This document shows, piece by piece, positions 10,320 to 21,751 of a DNA stretch of 64,000 nt. This DNA is from Butyriboletus loyo. Lineage: Eukaryota > Basidiomycota > Agaricomycetes > Boletales > Boletaceae. Made by a program: the position numbers and the translations under genes. Numbering within the stretch: the first letter of the stretch is position 1; every line of letters starts with the position of its first letter. The notes beneath the pieces are model-generated. The model was given only the letters and a program-made list of their open reading frames with translations, searched no databases and was not told the DNA's origin. The DNA is taken from contig JBBPSI010000001.1 in the NCBI GenBank assembly GCA_038093515.1, positions 248,001 to 312,000 of the forward strand, in the 5' to 3' direction.

Positions 10320-11589
10320 ATGGTTAGACAACCGATCGACCCAGATATTCTACCGCGTCTCGATCCAGAGTATGTAGAATTTCATAACAAGCACATCGCG
10401 CATCTCCCCGCTCTTCACACTCTACCATGGGATCCAAATATTCGTAATGAGGAAACTGTACCAGGGGCTGCGGACATACTAGAGGTTGGAAGCGTCAAAG
10501 ATTACGATCTCAGTAAGACCAAGGTACGTGTCTTCACCCCCGAGGGACCTCCGCCGGAGAGTGGATGGCCAGCGTATTGTTGGTATCACGGAGGTCAGTG
10601 CTTGTTACAATTGAGCTCCAACGATGTGGTTCTTACCTGACGCAGGTGGCTGGACACTGGGAAGTATCAATGCAGAGAATGCATTTTGTTCCCGAGTTTG
10701 CAAAGGTAATTGTTATAATCGTCTGGTCGAGCCCTACGGACAACATAATTTGAACAGGGGCTAAATGTGTGGTCGCCACGGTCGACTATCGTCTTGCCCC
10801 AGAGCACCCGTACCCCGCGGCAGTTGAAGATGCTCTAGAAACACTTCAATGGGTCTACGAGAGGGGACCCTCCCTCCTTGGCATTAATCCTGCTCTCATC
10901 GCGCTTGGGGGCTCATCAGCGTAGGCAAGCATTCTACCTATCAGGTTTATATTGAGTGATTGCACAGCGGCGGTAACCTGGCAGCCATCATATCTATGAA
11001 AGCCGCACAGCTCAACCCTCCTATCTCTCTCGTGCGCGCGCAGATGATTGTCCCGGTCACAGATAACACTGCACAGCCTATTGGCAACCCTTATCCATCA
11101 TGGAAAGAATGTGCGAATACTGTTTGGCTCAATGTCGGTCGCATGATCTGGTTCCGGGATTTCTATGTTCCAAATGAGGCCGACAGAACAAAATGGGATT
11201 GTTCCCCTATATTTTCCCCAGATGAATTACTGGCAACAACGCCATCCACATGGATTGCTGTCATGGAACTTGACATTCTCAGGGATGAAGGTCTAGCATA
11301 CGCAGAGCGACTGACGAAAGTCGGAGTACCTGTCACTCATAAATTGTATAAGAAGGCTCCCCATCCGATCCTAGCTATGGACGGTAGGTTATCTCTTGCT
11401 TTTGGAGCAGAACTATACCTTACTCTATCAATCGTGTCTATGTACTCTGGGTCTCACAGGGTTAGTTGCGATTCTCTCCGATATCATTTCTCGCTGATCG
11501 CATTGAACAGTGTTCTTGCCGTTGGTCGAGAGTTAGTGGCTGATGCGACCGCAAATTTGGCAGAAGCGTTCGGAACGCTTGAGCTGTAG
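10320..11589 (+). CDS. Alpha/beta hydrolase of the HSL (GDXG) esterase family
   Basis: Exons 10320-10593, 10646-10705, 10758-10920, 10968-11383, a candidate 1-nt exon at 11460, and 11511-11589; 330 aa. The oxyanion motif HGGGW and nucleophile elbow GGSSAGGN place it in the hormone-sensitive-lipase family, with acid Asp in ELDILRDEG and catalytic His in PHPILAMD. Substrate is unknown; the fold acts on carboxylic esters. At the 3' end, splicing through a single G at 11460 yields DGVL, the spacing expected in relatives, while one 123-nt intron from 11388 would add a serine. A plain intron ending at 11459 without the second splice truncates the protein. Confidence 0.85.
11460..11460 (+). other. 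Candidate 1-nt microexon
   Basis: The base G at 11460 is flanked by an acceptor (TCTCACAG, ending 11459) and a consensus donor (GTTAGT, from 11461). The downstream piece 11461-11510 is a typical 50-nt intron with a GCTGAT branch site and a GAACAG acceptor. Donor GTAGGT at 11384 leaves phase 1, and only the single G lets the final exon read VLAVGREL in frame with no inserted residue. Confidence 0.4.
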
Positions 11590-11683
11590 TGTTTATTTCC
11601 GCTGTGGGTTCGCTGCCAGCAATGCAAATTGAAACAACAGTGTCATTCAAACAATGTACAGTTTGATCAAGTATGATATACAT

Positions 11684-12223
11684 TTAAGCAGCGGCAATAG
11701 CCTCTATTTCGATATCAAAGTCATTCGGAAGTTTACCAGCTTGAATGCAGGTGCGAGCTGGCCTAGGTTCAGGGACAAACTACACACCCAGTGAGAGATC
11801 TTATACATGCAAGGGCCTGTCAAGCATACCTGGATATAGGTCGCATTCACCTTATCAAAATCGACCATGTCCTTCAAGTAGATATTGACTTTAACGACCT
11901 TGTCCCAGGAGGAATTGGCGGCGTTAAGCACGTCCGTGAGATTGTTCAAGCACTGTTTCTGTTCAATCTGTGGAAGTGATCCTCTAGAAAATAGGAAATG
12001 ACCTCCGACATACAGTGTGCGCTTGAATGTCTCCTGGAACTGGTTTCCCTTCTGTGTCCACAGGAACTTGTCCGCTGAGGAAGATTAGTCCGGACACCTT
12101 CACGGCATGAGCTATTAATTCGAAAATTAAGGATTGGGCAATTCTGGGGAGAGTAACATAACACGCACAGTAAAGAGACTTCTGGGGCCGTTCCGAACTA
12201 TTAATCTTTTGGATGGAAGCCAT
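11684..12223 (-). CDS. MMF1: RidA/YjgF/Mmf1-family enamine deaminase
   Basis: Exons 12169-12223, 12014-12111, 11830-11958 and 11684-11779 give 125 aa, the usual size for the family. Diagnostic blocks are GLIFLSGQVPVD, QAHTKQCLNNL, NIYLKDMVDFDKVN and the C-terminal signature ARTCIQAGKLP with the conserved Arg that binds the substrate carboxylate. RidA proteins hydrolyse reactive enamines released by PLP enzymes such as serine and threonine dehydratases. There is no clear N-terminal mitochondrial presequence (starts MASIQKINSSERPQ), so a cytosolic form is likely. Lying two genes from a D-serine dehydratase is suggestive because that enzyme releases an enamine, but fungal gene order is weak evidence. 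Confidence 0.93.
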
Positions 12224-12955
12224 GGTACAAATGGGACGTCAAGGATGGGTAACACGTTAGGCAGAACTTGTCCTGCACCAATGTCCATTTATCCTTATGA
12301 GATTATCTCTTGGGCACTTGTGACTAATCACCTGATCTTGGTTTTGTCCTTGTGATACCGTCAAGTTATTGCAGTTTGGCGTGAATGATCAATCGTTCAC
12401 ATTCCACATCCACTGCGGAATTCACGGGACTCCGCTTCGGTGAGGCGAACTGGAGTTGACAGTATACCACGGGGTCAACGACCATGAGGACCGAGGTACC
12501 CAAATGCCCCACACTAAAATAGTGACGGACGTTAAACAGGATATTTTTTGGACAAATACCTCAGACATTGAGGCAATCTCTCACCCACGGATCCAGAATT
12601 ATACGATATCGTCCTTCCCCATTTTGGGAAGGGAACATGCCAAGGAAGCCGAGGCAACCCCAGGAGCGAAGCGCTGAATCTCAGGTGCTCCTACTTCAAG
12701 AATCGATCTGCTGTTTTCGATTCACGAGACGATCTACAAGGTCATTTTCATTCAGGGGAAAAACTCATAGTACAGCAGGAACAAGAAATCAATTGTAAAC
12801 CTGCCTGTGCACGATCCCGTACAAGGTATGTACAGGTAAGGCTTTTTGAAGGTGTATCGGGAAAATGCCTGCAGCTCAGAAAAATCAATAAAACGCGTGT
12901 TCAGAAACGTGTATTCTGCAATGCATCAAATGTTAGGTTAGCGTCGCGTGTGAAT
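12224..12955. other. Intergenic region without recognised gene
   Basis: Upstream flank of the RidA gene and downstream flank of the RBM39 gene. Open frames are short and overlap on both strands, with no family resemblance or splice pattern. Nothing supportable was seen. Confidence 0.5.
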
Positions 12956-15288
12956 TTATTGGTGAGCCATCATAATAGCATCAGATATGAATGTGGCAGC
13001 GACTTGTCGCCCTCCAAACCACCGCCCATTCAATCCTTGGATGGCTTTCTTCGCAGAACCGACGGCGTTGAACTTCAGGTATATCTCACCCTGCTTTCAC
13101 GGTCAATTTGACATACCGGGCGTGAAAAAAGGTGCTGACCTGGCTGTCTTTCTCGATTTTGATAGCATCGACCTTGCCATACTTATCCTCGCATTCACCT
13201 TTGACATCATCAGCAAGGTCCTTATCCCAATCACGTTCTGTTTCTCTGCAACGATATTGAGCGGGTTGCGATGTTGAAATTAAGGGTAAATACTGACTCT
13301 TCCGGATTAAACATATTCTTCAGTAAAACAGAGCGTGATTGCATGGCTTGAGGAATGTTCGGTTTGGTACTGTAGTTTTATGATGCTGGTCAGTAGCATG
13401 CTATGAAATAACAAAGAATCAAGCATACACGGGCAGAGGCTTGGGTGTTGGTTCAATTCTGGCAAGTTTCTGCATTAGTGCCTGACGTGATGCTGCGTTC
13501 AAATTACCACCTTAAAACGCGACAATCAATATCCTATCAATGCATACTGGAATAGAGAGATGGGCTTGCCGCCAGATTCATCCAAGGAATCTTGCTGAGT
13601 GTATTTCACTGTGCCCTTCTCATGTACAGTGTTTACTCGCAGCTGAGCAATCTATGAGTGCAACCGGAAGGGAAGACCACAAGCAAATACACACCGTCCT
13701 CCCCGCAAGCTCAAAGCCTTCCATTTGCTCCAACGCCATTTTGGCATCATCCGCCCTTTTGTACCTGTCGGTACAGAGTAAGCATAAACCTTAACTGATG
13801 TTCAGACGAAGGGCTTACTGCACAAATGCATAACCCTTGCTTCTGCCAGTCATTGGATCCCTGTGCAGATCAACAAATTCCAATTCACCAAAAGGCTCAA
13901 AGACCTGCTTGATATCGGATTCCGTGAGGTTGAAATGTAATGAACCGACATATAGTCTGTTGAAGTAACTCGTGTTAGCCACGCTTGCATACATTTGACT
14001 AAGAAAAATGACCCACTGCATTGCCCCATGGGAAGCGTTGACACCAGGTGGTAGGTTGAGATTCCTAGAGTATGGTGTAAGCTAAACATAATAAGCAAAC
14101 AATGCACCTGACCCGTCTCCTGGGTGAAGCCTATTCCTTTCTGATTCAGTTAACTGGACTACGATAGGCAAACCCATTACGACTGTGCCACTCAAGGCAA
14201 GGGCCTTCTCGACTAGATCTATGGAACGGAATTCCACATAACCAATGCTGGAAATGAATGAAAAAACCGTCGCAGCAGATGAAAACACAGTGCTCACCCT
14301 TTAGATCGGCGGGAAATCCTATCGGTGACAATGCGAGCATCCATGACAGTCCCTTCACCCAGTTTGTCTTCAAAGAAGTACCCAAGGTCACGCGCCGTGA
14401 GACGAGCGGCAAGCTGAGAAACAAAGACAGACCGAGCTTCAGAGTCGTCTTCCTTAGGCTCATCGGGGTTGTAATCTTCAATAGGGGGATCATATCTCGG
14501 GGAACTACGTCTAGTAGTGGAAAAGATAAGACGTAATGTATGAGAAAAACGGAAAACCTACGTGATAGGCGGGCTTCGTCTTAATGAACGCTTGTCGAGT
14601 TCATCATCCTCGAGGGGTGTGTCATCAACAGGAAGCTGCTTTGCCTCCTGACGTTCTCTGTCTCTTCGGAACCGTGGCAGATCATCAAACTCATCACGAG
14701 CGTCCCGTGTCCTCCTGTCGTCGTACCTGCGATCACGTGAGCGATCCCTGCGGTCAGAAGTCCTGCTTTGAGGACTATCCTTTGGTTGGCCGACAGAGGG
14801 TGGAGGAAATGAACCGTCGATTTCGTCGTGTCTCTTTCGCTTGGATCGCTCTTCCTGGTCTCTTAGTTCTGGAGATTCTTCAGGTTCGTCTCTCTTTCGG
14901 CGTCTCTCCTTCTCGTCGCGGTCTCTGTGGCGACTTTCGCCTCCCTCCCGCCTGTCACTACCACGGTGGCGGCGTTCTCTATCCCTCTCTCGGTCTCGGT
15001 CTTTGTGCGACCTATCGCGAGACCTGCTTCGCCTGTCCTTGTCCCGATAGTCTCTTTCACGACTCCGCTTACGTTTGTCTTCGCTGTCTCTGTCTCTCTC
15101 CTTTCGTCGATCTCGCCGGTCTCGCGAGTGCGACCGGTGAGAGCGCCTGGTGCGGTGGGTGTCAGTAGAATGATTGCGGGACCTGGGGTAGAAGGCAAGT
15201 GAGCAAGCCCTGAGTTGTCTGGAGGTGACTGAGAAACGGACGATTTCCTGCTTGGAGACATATCAAAATCCACGTCGTTGGTGGACAT
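12956..15288 (-). CDS. RBM39: RBM39/CAPER-type splicing factor with RS domain and RRMs
   Basis: Twelve exons: 15242-15288, 14562-15182, 14298-14510, 14113-14247, 14017-14064, 13819-13956, 13695-13764, 13570-13642, 13429-13510, 13298-13369, 13140-13245 and 12956-13090; 579 aa. Residues 20-180 are an Arg/Ser-Asp/Glu/Lys repeat domain. RRM1 carries [16 protein letters not shown] and GIGYVEF; RRM2 has [15 protein letters not shown] and GYAFVQ; the C-terminus has the UHM-type RRM ([27 protein letters not shown]). This order is that of RBM39/Rsd1, which bridges SR proteins and U2AF at 3' splice sites. The intron at 13511-13569 starts GCAAGC. The 59-nt first intron is needed to enter the RS frame; without it a non-RS frame runs on and stops. 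Confidence 0.93.
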
Positions 15289-15399
15289 GGCAGTTCTTGT
15301 AGTAGCTTCCGCTGGTTCGGATTCAAGAGAGATGGTATAAACACGCGAAAACTTCGTTTCCCAGCCCGCACTCATGCACAGCCACCACATAACAACTAG

Positions 15400-16850
15400 C
15401 TACCGCGGACCAGCTAGCCTAGCCCTCACTCGTTTCTCTGCCTGGACGAGCTCCATTTCCTCACAACGTCTGTACAGCTCATTCAAAGGATTAGCGCTGC
15501 CTTCTTTCTCCAGGTCATCCTCGATCAAGCTGAAGGCTTTGCAAAATTTCCCGTTCAGAATCTATAGTAACTCAGCAATTCATGGTTTCAACGATGAGAC
15601 AGTTGACACACCTGCTCGTGCAAAATTTCCACGAAGTGTTGGCGCAGTGCTTTTCCATCAAGGGCCAGCGCACCACCTAGTTGCCCGTATTGCGACACCG
15701 TAGAATGGAGTTTGAGCTGTTCTCCGACAAACCGGTAAAGATATCGGGTGTTAACTGCAATTAATGATCTACATGCCTGTGTTATAAAACCATCATCGGC
15801 CGCCCGCTCGAAGATCTCTGCGGGTTCCTTGGACATCCACCTAAATCCCCTGAGCAATCAAACGACATTCAAGGAGGCTGGGAACCTACATTTCATAGCA
15901 GAGGGCTTCGTCTGAGCACCCAGCATCTTTGAGAACAGTGAACGCCTCTCTGAGTGAATATATCTCAGTCAAGTATCCGATTTTACAGATTTCTGTTCCC
16001 CACCTAAACATAGCGATTATGTTAGGCCACAGCGCCTGTTCTGCAAACAGGTCCATCGCTGTCTCTTCCCGCACAGAAGATGCGATGGCGCCCTGCTTCG
16101 TCGCACCAATAGCCCGAGAAAGTGCGAGTGCGTGAGCCCAACCATTTCCGGTCCCGTCTTGCTCGACAGATACGAAGCAGGGGAATCCTCGACCCCTTTC
16201 ATACAACGAACGGACCGAAGAACCGATCATACTAAGTACTCCGTCAGTCATGGTACGTTAGCAACATGAGAACATGCGCAGCTACCGCGGAGCAACCATG
16301 ACCACATTCTGGCTCGCTTGAAATTTGAGCAGGCCAAAGAAGACATTATATCCACTAGCAACAACGATGGTTGCACTGGACTTCATCTTTGGAGAAAATT
16401 GATTGTTGAATACACGAGGTTGCACCTGATCGGGGATGAGAATGAATAACACTTCATTTGAATCCAAATGTCAGTCAGTAAATCAAAGTCGGTGTTGGGG
16501 ACCGGACCATCTGCGATCTCAGCTGCCTTTTCAAAATCGTGCTCGACTGTGTAACCTTTCGCCCTCGCAGTATCGGCATAGGAATCCACGCGATTGGCGA
16601 TTAGAATTTGCTCATTCGGAATTCCCGAATCACGCAAATTTTGCGCTTGTGCAGATCCTTGGTTACCAAAACTGGAGGATGTTAGCCCCACCCACTGAAT
16701 GAAGGTGATGTCCTTTACCCTAGGAAGACAATCTTCTTGTCGGTGAGGATACCCATATCGGCATCCGAGTCATAATAACTGTTTGAATCAAAAGTTGGGG
16801 GGTTCGCCAGTTCATCGAAAACGCGTCACCTACATCTTGGCTTGTGGCAT
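15400..16850 (-). CDS. Ketol-acid reductoisomerase-like protein, short class I form
   Basis: Nine exons: 16834-16850, 16719-16778, 16508-16671, 16286-16451, 16004-16231, 15890-15949, 15777-15840, 15612-15716 and 15400-15561; 341 aa. An NAD(P)-binding glycine motif GFGNQGSAQAQNL is followed by HDFEKAAEIAD and the substrate and metal domain with ETAMDLFAEQALW and HSTVSQYGQL, as in IlvC/Ilv5, which make branched-chain amino-acid precursors. It starts MPQAKIYYD with no mitochondrial presequence, unlike fungal Ilv5, so a cytosolic paralogue or an altered function is likely. The intron 15717-15776 begins GCATGT and is 60 nt in frame; without splicing, 20 residues would be inserted before the HSTVSQYG block. 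Confidence 0.85.
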
Positions 16851-17600
16851 AATGGTCCAGAACTTGAGAGCGTACAATAGTAATCAGGGAGTAGGGGGAG
16901 GAATTGGATGCATTTATATCGACCCGACCACACGGAGGTTCGCCCGGAACGTTCAGCACTGTATGTCTACGATCTATGGTCACGTTCGCAAGGGATGCAT
17001 TTAAATGAATCCGGGAATAGCAAGGGTGAGATTGCAATAAGTCATGGGGTATTTACGCGGCCCGGGGAAGGGTTTCCTTGAAGCTAACGATAGCGAGATG
17101 AGATTCGCGTGTGTTGTGAGTGATGTTACCAGTGACAGAGCACATGTCCGAAGTCATGATCATCCCTAAGTACTGGCAGGAAAGAGCGTGTGTATCACAG
17201 GCTCGTCGCAAGGATAGGGCGAACGTGCGCTGTAGAACCGGCTGAACATATAGTAACCCATTTAATTCTGCATTACTTAGGAGACTACGAAACCGAAGCG
17301 AGGGGTGACCAACACGCGCAGATTGATTGGCATACGGACAAGTAAACATGGATGGAACCCTTCAAGGTAGCGACTCGCTGGGCCACCAACTTCACTAGTA
17401 TATGGTACTACGGGCTAGACTAGTACTGGCAGCTGATTGAGAGGTAAATATCGCAAGGCGGATCTATCATCTGTTTCTGCGCTCACCGCGATGGTGGACA
17501 CTTGAGAAATCACATTCCGTGTACACGACGGTTCTGATTGTTTGCTCAATCATCGGCATGATCCTTCTCCCCGTTTACCAGCACGGGATTACTGAACCAG
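16851..17600. other. Upstream flank of the KARI-like gene, no gene recognised
   Basis: Several open frames of 60-100 codons occur on the minus strand, but none has a recognisable motif or a splice partner. The stretch nearest 16850 is presumed promoter. Confidence 0.4.
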
Positions 17601-17609
17601 AATGCTTGC

Positions 17610-17980
17610 TCACCCGAGTATTCCTCTTTGAATCAATGCATCCCTTGGATCAATTCTGTTATCATGCGGGTAACTTTCATTCGTGAGTGAAACACTCACT
17701 GGTAATTGTTGTCGTTGGTGGGCAATCCATCTGTACTTGCCCGATATACCGAATCTCATGCAACCCAGCCTGCAATAGGCATCAGCTATCACGCACATGG
17801 GCGTGATCAATCTCAGTGTCTTTGGCCCAACAAGATCCTCATGTTGAACCGACTTGCCCTCAGTGCCGTGGTTTGTCGCGATACATACGTCGCGGGGCTG
17901 GCGGGAGAGATCACCGACATATTCGTTCGTACAAGAAGGTATGGAAGTCGAAGGTTTGAGTGTTCAACTTAATGGATACA
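17610..17980 (-). other. Exon-like minus-strand ORFs of unknown identity
   Basis: The frame ending at 17610 contains CRLGCMRFGISGKYRW then AHQRQQLP, after which a GTGAGT donor at about 17700 would end an exon. This looks like part of a real coding exon. I could not place the rest of a gene: upstream frames carry stops, and no family was recognised. It may be an additional small gene or a remnant. Confidence 0.25.
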
Positions 17981-18219
17981 CTCGCTCGTTCTTATGCTCG
18001 CGCTTATCTTACGTTCTGTCTCGCAAACAGATTGAGCAGATTTTGATATTATATTGCCACGATACCTCGATTCCTTGGCTCAACATGCTGTCGTGTGTCA
18101 CAGGGTGGATTTACCAAGATCAGGTACAGTTTAGAAGAAAGGTTGGAGTAGTGTTCGTAATTGGGAATGTACATATCTCAACCGACCACCAAATGTTTAA
18201 ACAAGTCTCACGAAGGGTT

Positions 18220-19587
18220 TCAAAGCGCTGTATCTGAGCACCTCGTCATTAAGGCAAAAAGGGACAAAATAAGGTAACACTCACAATAGTGATACTCGTC
18301 AATCAATGGTATCCAATCCCTTATGATCATGCTGAAGGCTCCAATTATAGGTTTGGTAGCAACACTTTCCACGATGGATTCAATCTTCGGTCTTGACGAA
18401 GACAGAACGGGTTTAATCCATGTCGAAGATTCCAAAGGAGTAAACTCACCGTGTGTATGAATCCCACACGGATCCGCGAAGAAGGTACCAAACCAAGTCA
18501 CGGTCCCTGCGAGCATACTCGTCCCGTTCTACAGTTGAAGAGGGGGATGGGACTCGGCGCAAGTTGCGAGATAAAAGCTCGAATGCGAAGACAGTCATGA
18601 GGGCACGGTCTTTGTGCTTCCCTGTGGTGGACATCGCCACTGAAAGACTGTCCCGGTGAGATTCTTCTGAGTGCAACGAGATGACTTACCATAAATAAGG
18701 GGACGAAGGATGTAAATAACTTCAGCTGTCCAGTCCTGGATAGACATGAGAGGCTTAACGAGTTGTAAGGAAGGTCTGACAGAAGTTGTCGTGAGCGCTT
18801 TTGGTAGAAGATAATCTTCCACAGACGTATCGGCGCGTCCAGGAGGAGGAGGGGTAAGCATGAGAGCGGATGGTTGTAAAGGAACACGATTATTCTTGAG
18901 GTGATCTGGAGTTGGGGGCGGAGATGAGGAAGGTGTGGTAGGGGCAAGCGTAGGGGAGGAATGGATGGAAGATGGTGGTAGGGAGGCGGGGTCAATGTCA
19001 CGTTCAGGAATGGGGGGAGATAATAGGGGTCTGTGGGTAACCCGCAGAAGGATGAACCGAAATATCGCCCTGGGAAGACAGATGTCAGGACCTGCGTACG
19101 ATGCGTCTCGGGGAAAGGGCTTGCTTTACGGTCTCCAACAGAACGATACCCCGCCATCTAGCTCGAGTGGACAATTTGCGTCTCATAACCATCTCAACAA
19201 GAAGCTGAGTGAACCTGATGAGTTCAAGTGCTCGAGCGAGCCATTTGTAGAACGCATCCTTGTCAGACCACGCGCGAGTGTACTTGGTATGAAGAGGAGT
19301 GGGGAGAATGGGCCTCCACTGTGGATCACTCTTCACAATTCTCGCGAGTAGGGTGTCATGATACAGGCTTATGGTATTCAACAGGGCAGATACTGTAAGA
19401 GGGTATATCTGGTTACACACGACACATTGGCAGAAATATACGACTGACAGGCTTCCGACGCAAGGTCGGCATCCTTGAACCTTCCCGGTAAGAACCAGGT
19501 TATAGACCTGAGAGAAGATTCGAGGGTTGATATTGTTGAGACGTTCTTGACAAGAAAGCTTTCGTATTTCGCCAACGTCAACGACAT
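18220..19587 (-). CDS. PEX16: Peroxisomal membrane protein PEX16
   Basis: Six exons: 19449-19587, 19125-19392, 18690-19069, 18450-18639, 18285-18391 and 18220-18227; 363 aa. The N-terminus (KYESFLVKNVSTISTLESS, WFLPGRFKDADL) and ARAWSDKDAFYKWL-like block define PEX16, an integral membrane peroxin that recruits PEX3 and other membrane proteins. A Pro/Ser-rich linker (about 150-210) precedes hydrophobic C-terminal segments (VIYILRPLIY, RDWIPLIDEY). The final exon has only 8 nt and supplies the last two codons; the protein ends in HYSL, and if that intron were retained a different 20-residue tail would result. The second intron (19070-19124) begins GCAAGC. Confidence 0.93.
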
Positions 19588-19909
19588 AAGGGAGCACGAG
19601 GTAGATGATGGATGTACTGGCAGGACACAGCAGGCGCTTGCGAAGGATTGGGAAATTTCCACGACTCTCACGTGTCGACGGCGCTCGCTAGACGGGACAA
19701 AAGGGCTTGCGGACGGCTGCTCGTTGAGTTGGAGCAAGTATTGTGTGGGGCTTTTGCAATTGGACTCCTTGCTGGTAGCAGAAACAGGTACTAGATCTTG
19801 CTCGCGATGGTGCACAAATTAATGGCGAGTTGATGTACAAAGTCAGTACCCAAACACTACCAATTTCACTTACTCGTGGTAACCTACAGGCAGGCCCGTG
19901 GCTATTTAA
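19588..19909. other. Divergent promoter between PEX16 and the Ser-rich coiled-coil gene
   Basis: 322 bp separate two start codons on opposite strands. No coding exon is supported. No TATA box or repeated operator was picked out by eye. Confidence 0.5.
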
Positions 19910-21751
19910 ATGAATCAAGTTCCCTCTCCGTCCGACCGTCTGATGCGCCAGGATTCATCATCGCGCTCTGCTGCCTTCCCTCCCCTGGACTACCTACAAC
20001 CCAGCCCAGTCAGAGGGCAGCTCGAACCTCAGGATGAGCTGACCAGAGAGTCTGGTTGCCGTTTTCTTCAGTGTACAGATACCCCCAACGAGCTCAAGGT
20101 TGGACGCAACTTCTACGATTTTTCTCCACTCATCTCTTTCCTCTCAAAGGTGTTGCTGCCCCCTCGGACCGCCCAGATATATGCACTCCTTCTAAAGACA
20201 GAGCTAGTTGAGCTTGAAAAACAGCGCGATGCTTCTTGGGAGCGCATCCTCGACATCCGTCGTCTGAAAGACCGCATGATTAGAAAGTGTCAGCGCCTCG
20301 CAAGGGTCTACTATGCAAGCAATCCCGGAACTCGCGTACCTTTTCTTACCCTCCACACCCCACCCGACTTTCGCGTCAAAGAGATGGAGAAGTGGATTCG
20401 TCGCCAGGAAGGCTCTGACGTGCTGAAGAGAATGATCCCCCCTGACACACTTAGACAGCGTGGTTCATTCTGCTGTGATCGCTGTGCGAACTTGGTACCT
20501 CACCATCACACCATATCAGGTCGTCGTTCCTCTGTACAAACTGCCCATCTCCGCCGTTCGTCCATCTCCGAGAAATCGCCGTCAAAAGGAACTACACTCT
20601 CGAGGCGTCCTAGCATGTCCACGAGTGACGCGAGAGGCATTAATCCTAGACCTCCTTTACCTAACACATCAACTGGCATCAATGAGAACACTATTCAACG
20701 CGTCAGAGATCAGGAAATTCGTGCCGAAGAACGCACATCCCTGCACGCATCGGATCATTTTGAGGAAAGCGTCACCTCCCACGTAGCCAGTATAGCACAG
20801 GAACGTACCCAAGTTCGCGCCTCCAAGCATAATCAAAGCACGTCGATCGATATGAGCAAGTTCGCTTCAGAGAGCAAACTCCAGGAAACTAAACGTTCTA
20901 TTCGTACCATCGTCGAGAATCCGCACGAGCTCGGGAGGGGTCGCAGCAATCGTTCTTGTGTCGAGAGTCATTCCGAGGTGGAGTCCCTTGGTCGTCTCTC
21001 CATTGCGTCCCAAGACCCATTACCAATTCCATATCATGGATCCACGTCGACCGCTTTTATGGAGATATGTGATAGCCCTATAGATGCGACGTGTCCGGAA
21101 ATCAGTAAATCTCTGCAAAGAGACTTGTCTGCGGAGGATAGTACTCCCTCACCTCCGTCGGAAGATGAACTTACTACGGATGGCATGTCTCGGCTCGATA
21201 TACCTCGTAGACGAAGTAGCCTCAAGCGTAATAATTCTGATCTTCGGATGAGTATGGGTTACTCGACGAAAACCGTGTCATGGGCGATGGACCGAGATTG
21301 GGCCCACCAAATGACTAAGTACCACGCTGCGGCCGCTGAAGTGGAGCATGCTGGTGAGTGATTCTTCGCATTCACTGTCTCTCTTCTTGACACTGCGCAG
21401 ATGACGAATGGGGTGTCGTCTGTCAGACTTATCAAGAAGAACTTGCTGGTTTGAAAGCGCTCCGCCGTAACGTCGCGCAGACCCTATCAAAACTCCGCGT
21501 GGAGACGGAGAAACTTCAGCGCGAGGACGAAGTCATCCGAGATCACGAGGAAAAACTGCGCCAGGGATATGAACAACTAGAGCAAAAGCACGGACAGTAC
21601 CGTGAAAAGGGTCAGAGCTGTGCTTCATCATTCGACACCTGTGCTGACATGCTTGTCGTCGATTTCGATAGTTAAAGTCGTTTTGCAAGAAACGGAGCAG
21701 GTTCTGACTCTTTGTGGGACAAAACGGGATGGAGAACTACAAAGTTCCTAA
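19910..21751 (+). CDS. Ser/Arg-rich protein with C-terminal coiled coil, function unknown
   Basis: Exons 19910-21353, 21401-21610 and 21672-21751 give 577 aa. Residues 60-160 form a structured, helical-looking domain (FYDFSPLISFLSKVL, ALLLKTELVELEKQRDASW). Residues 165-470 are low complexity, rich in Ser, Arg and Pro, with RRxS sites (SRRPSMS, RRRSSLKR) suited to basophilic kinases, and a CCDRC cluster near 190. The last 90 residues are strongly coiled coil (LRVETEKLQREDEVI, LRQGYEQLEQKHGQY). I do not recognise the family; a cytoskeletal or kinetochore-type scaffold would fit the shape but is only a guess. The first exon is unusually long and intron-free. Confidence 0.75.

Noticed and set aside
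14584..15202. Plus-strand ORFs of 70-194 codons opposite the RBM39 gene
   Set aside because: They are the complement of the Arg/Ser repeat domain, where low-complexity sequence leaves antisense frames open.
14863..15390. A 175-codon frame continuing from the RBM39 start without splicing
   Set aside because: After about residue 40 it loses all similarity, while the 59-nt intron 15183-15241 leads into a long RS domain and RRMs.
18498..19157. A 219-codon minus-strand ORF rich in Pro and Leu
   Set aside because: It is an alternative frame of PEX16 exon 3; the PEX16 frame has clear family motifs and consistent splice phases.
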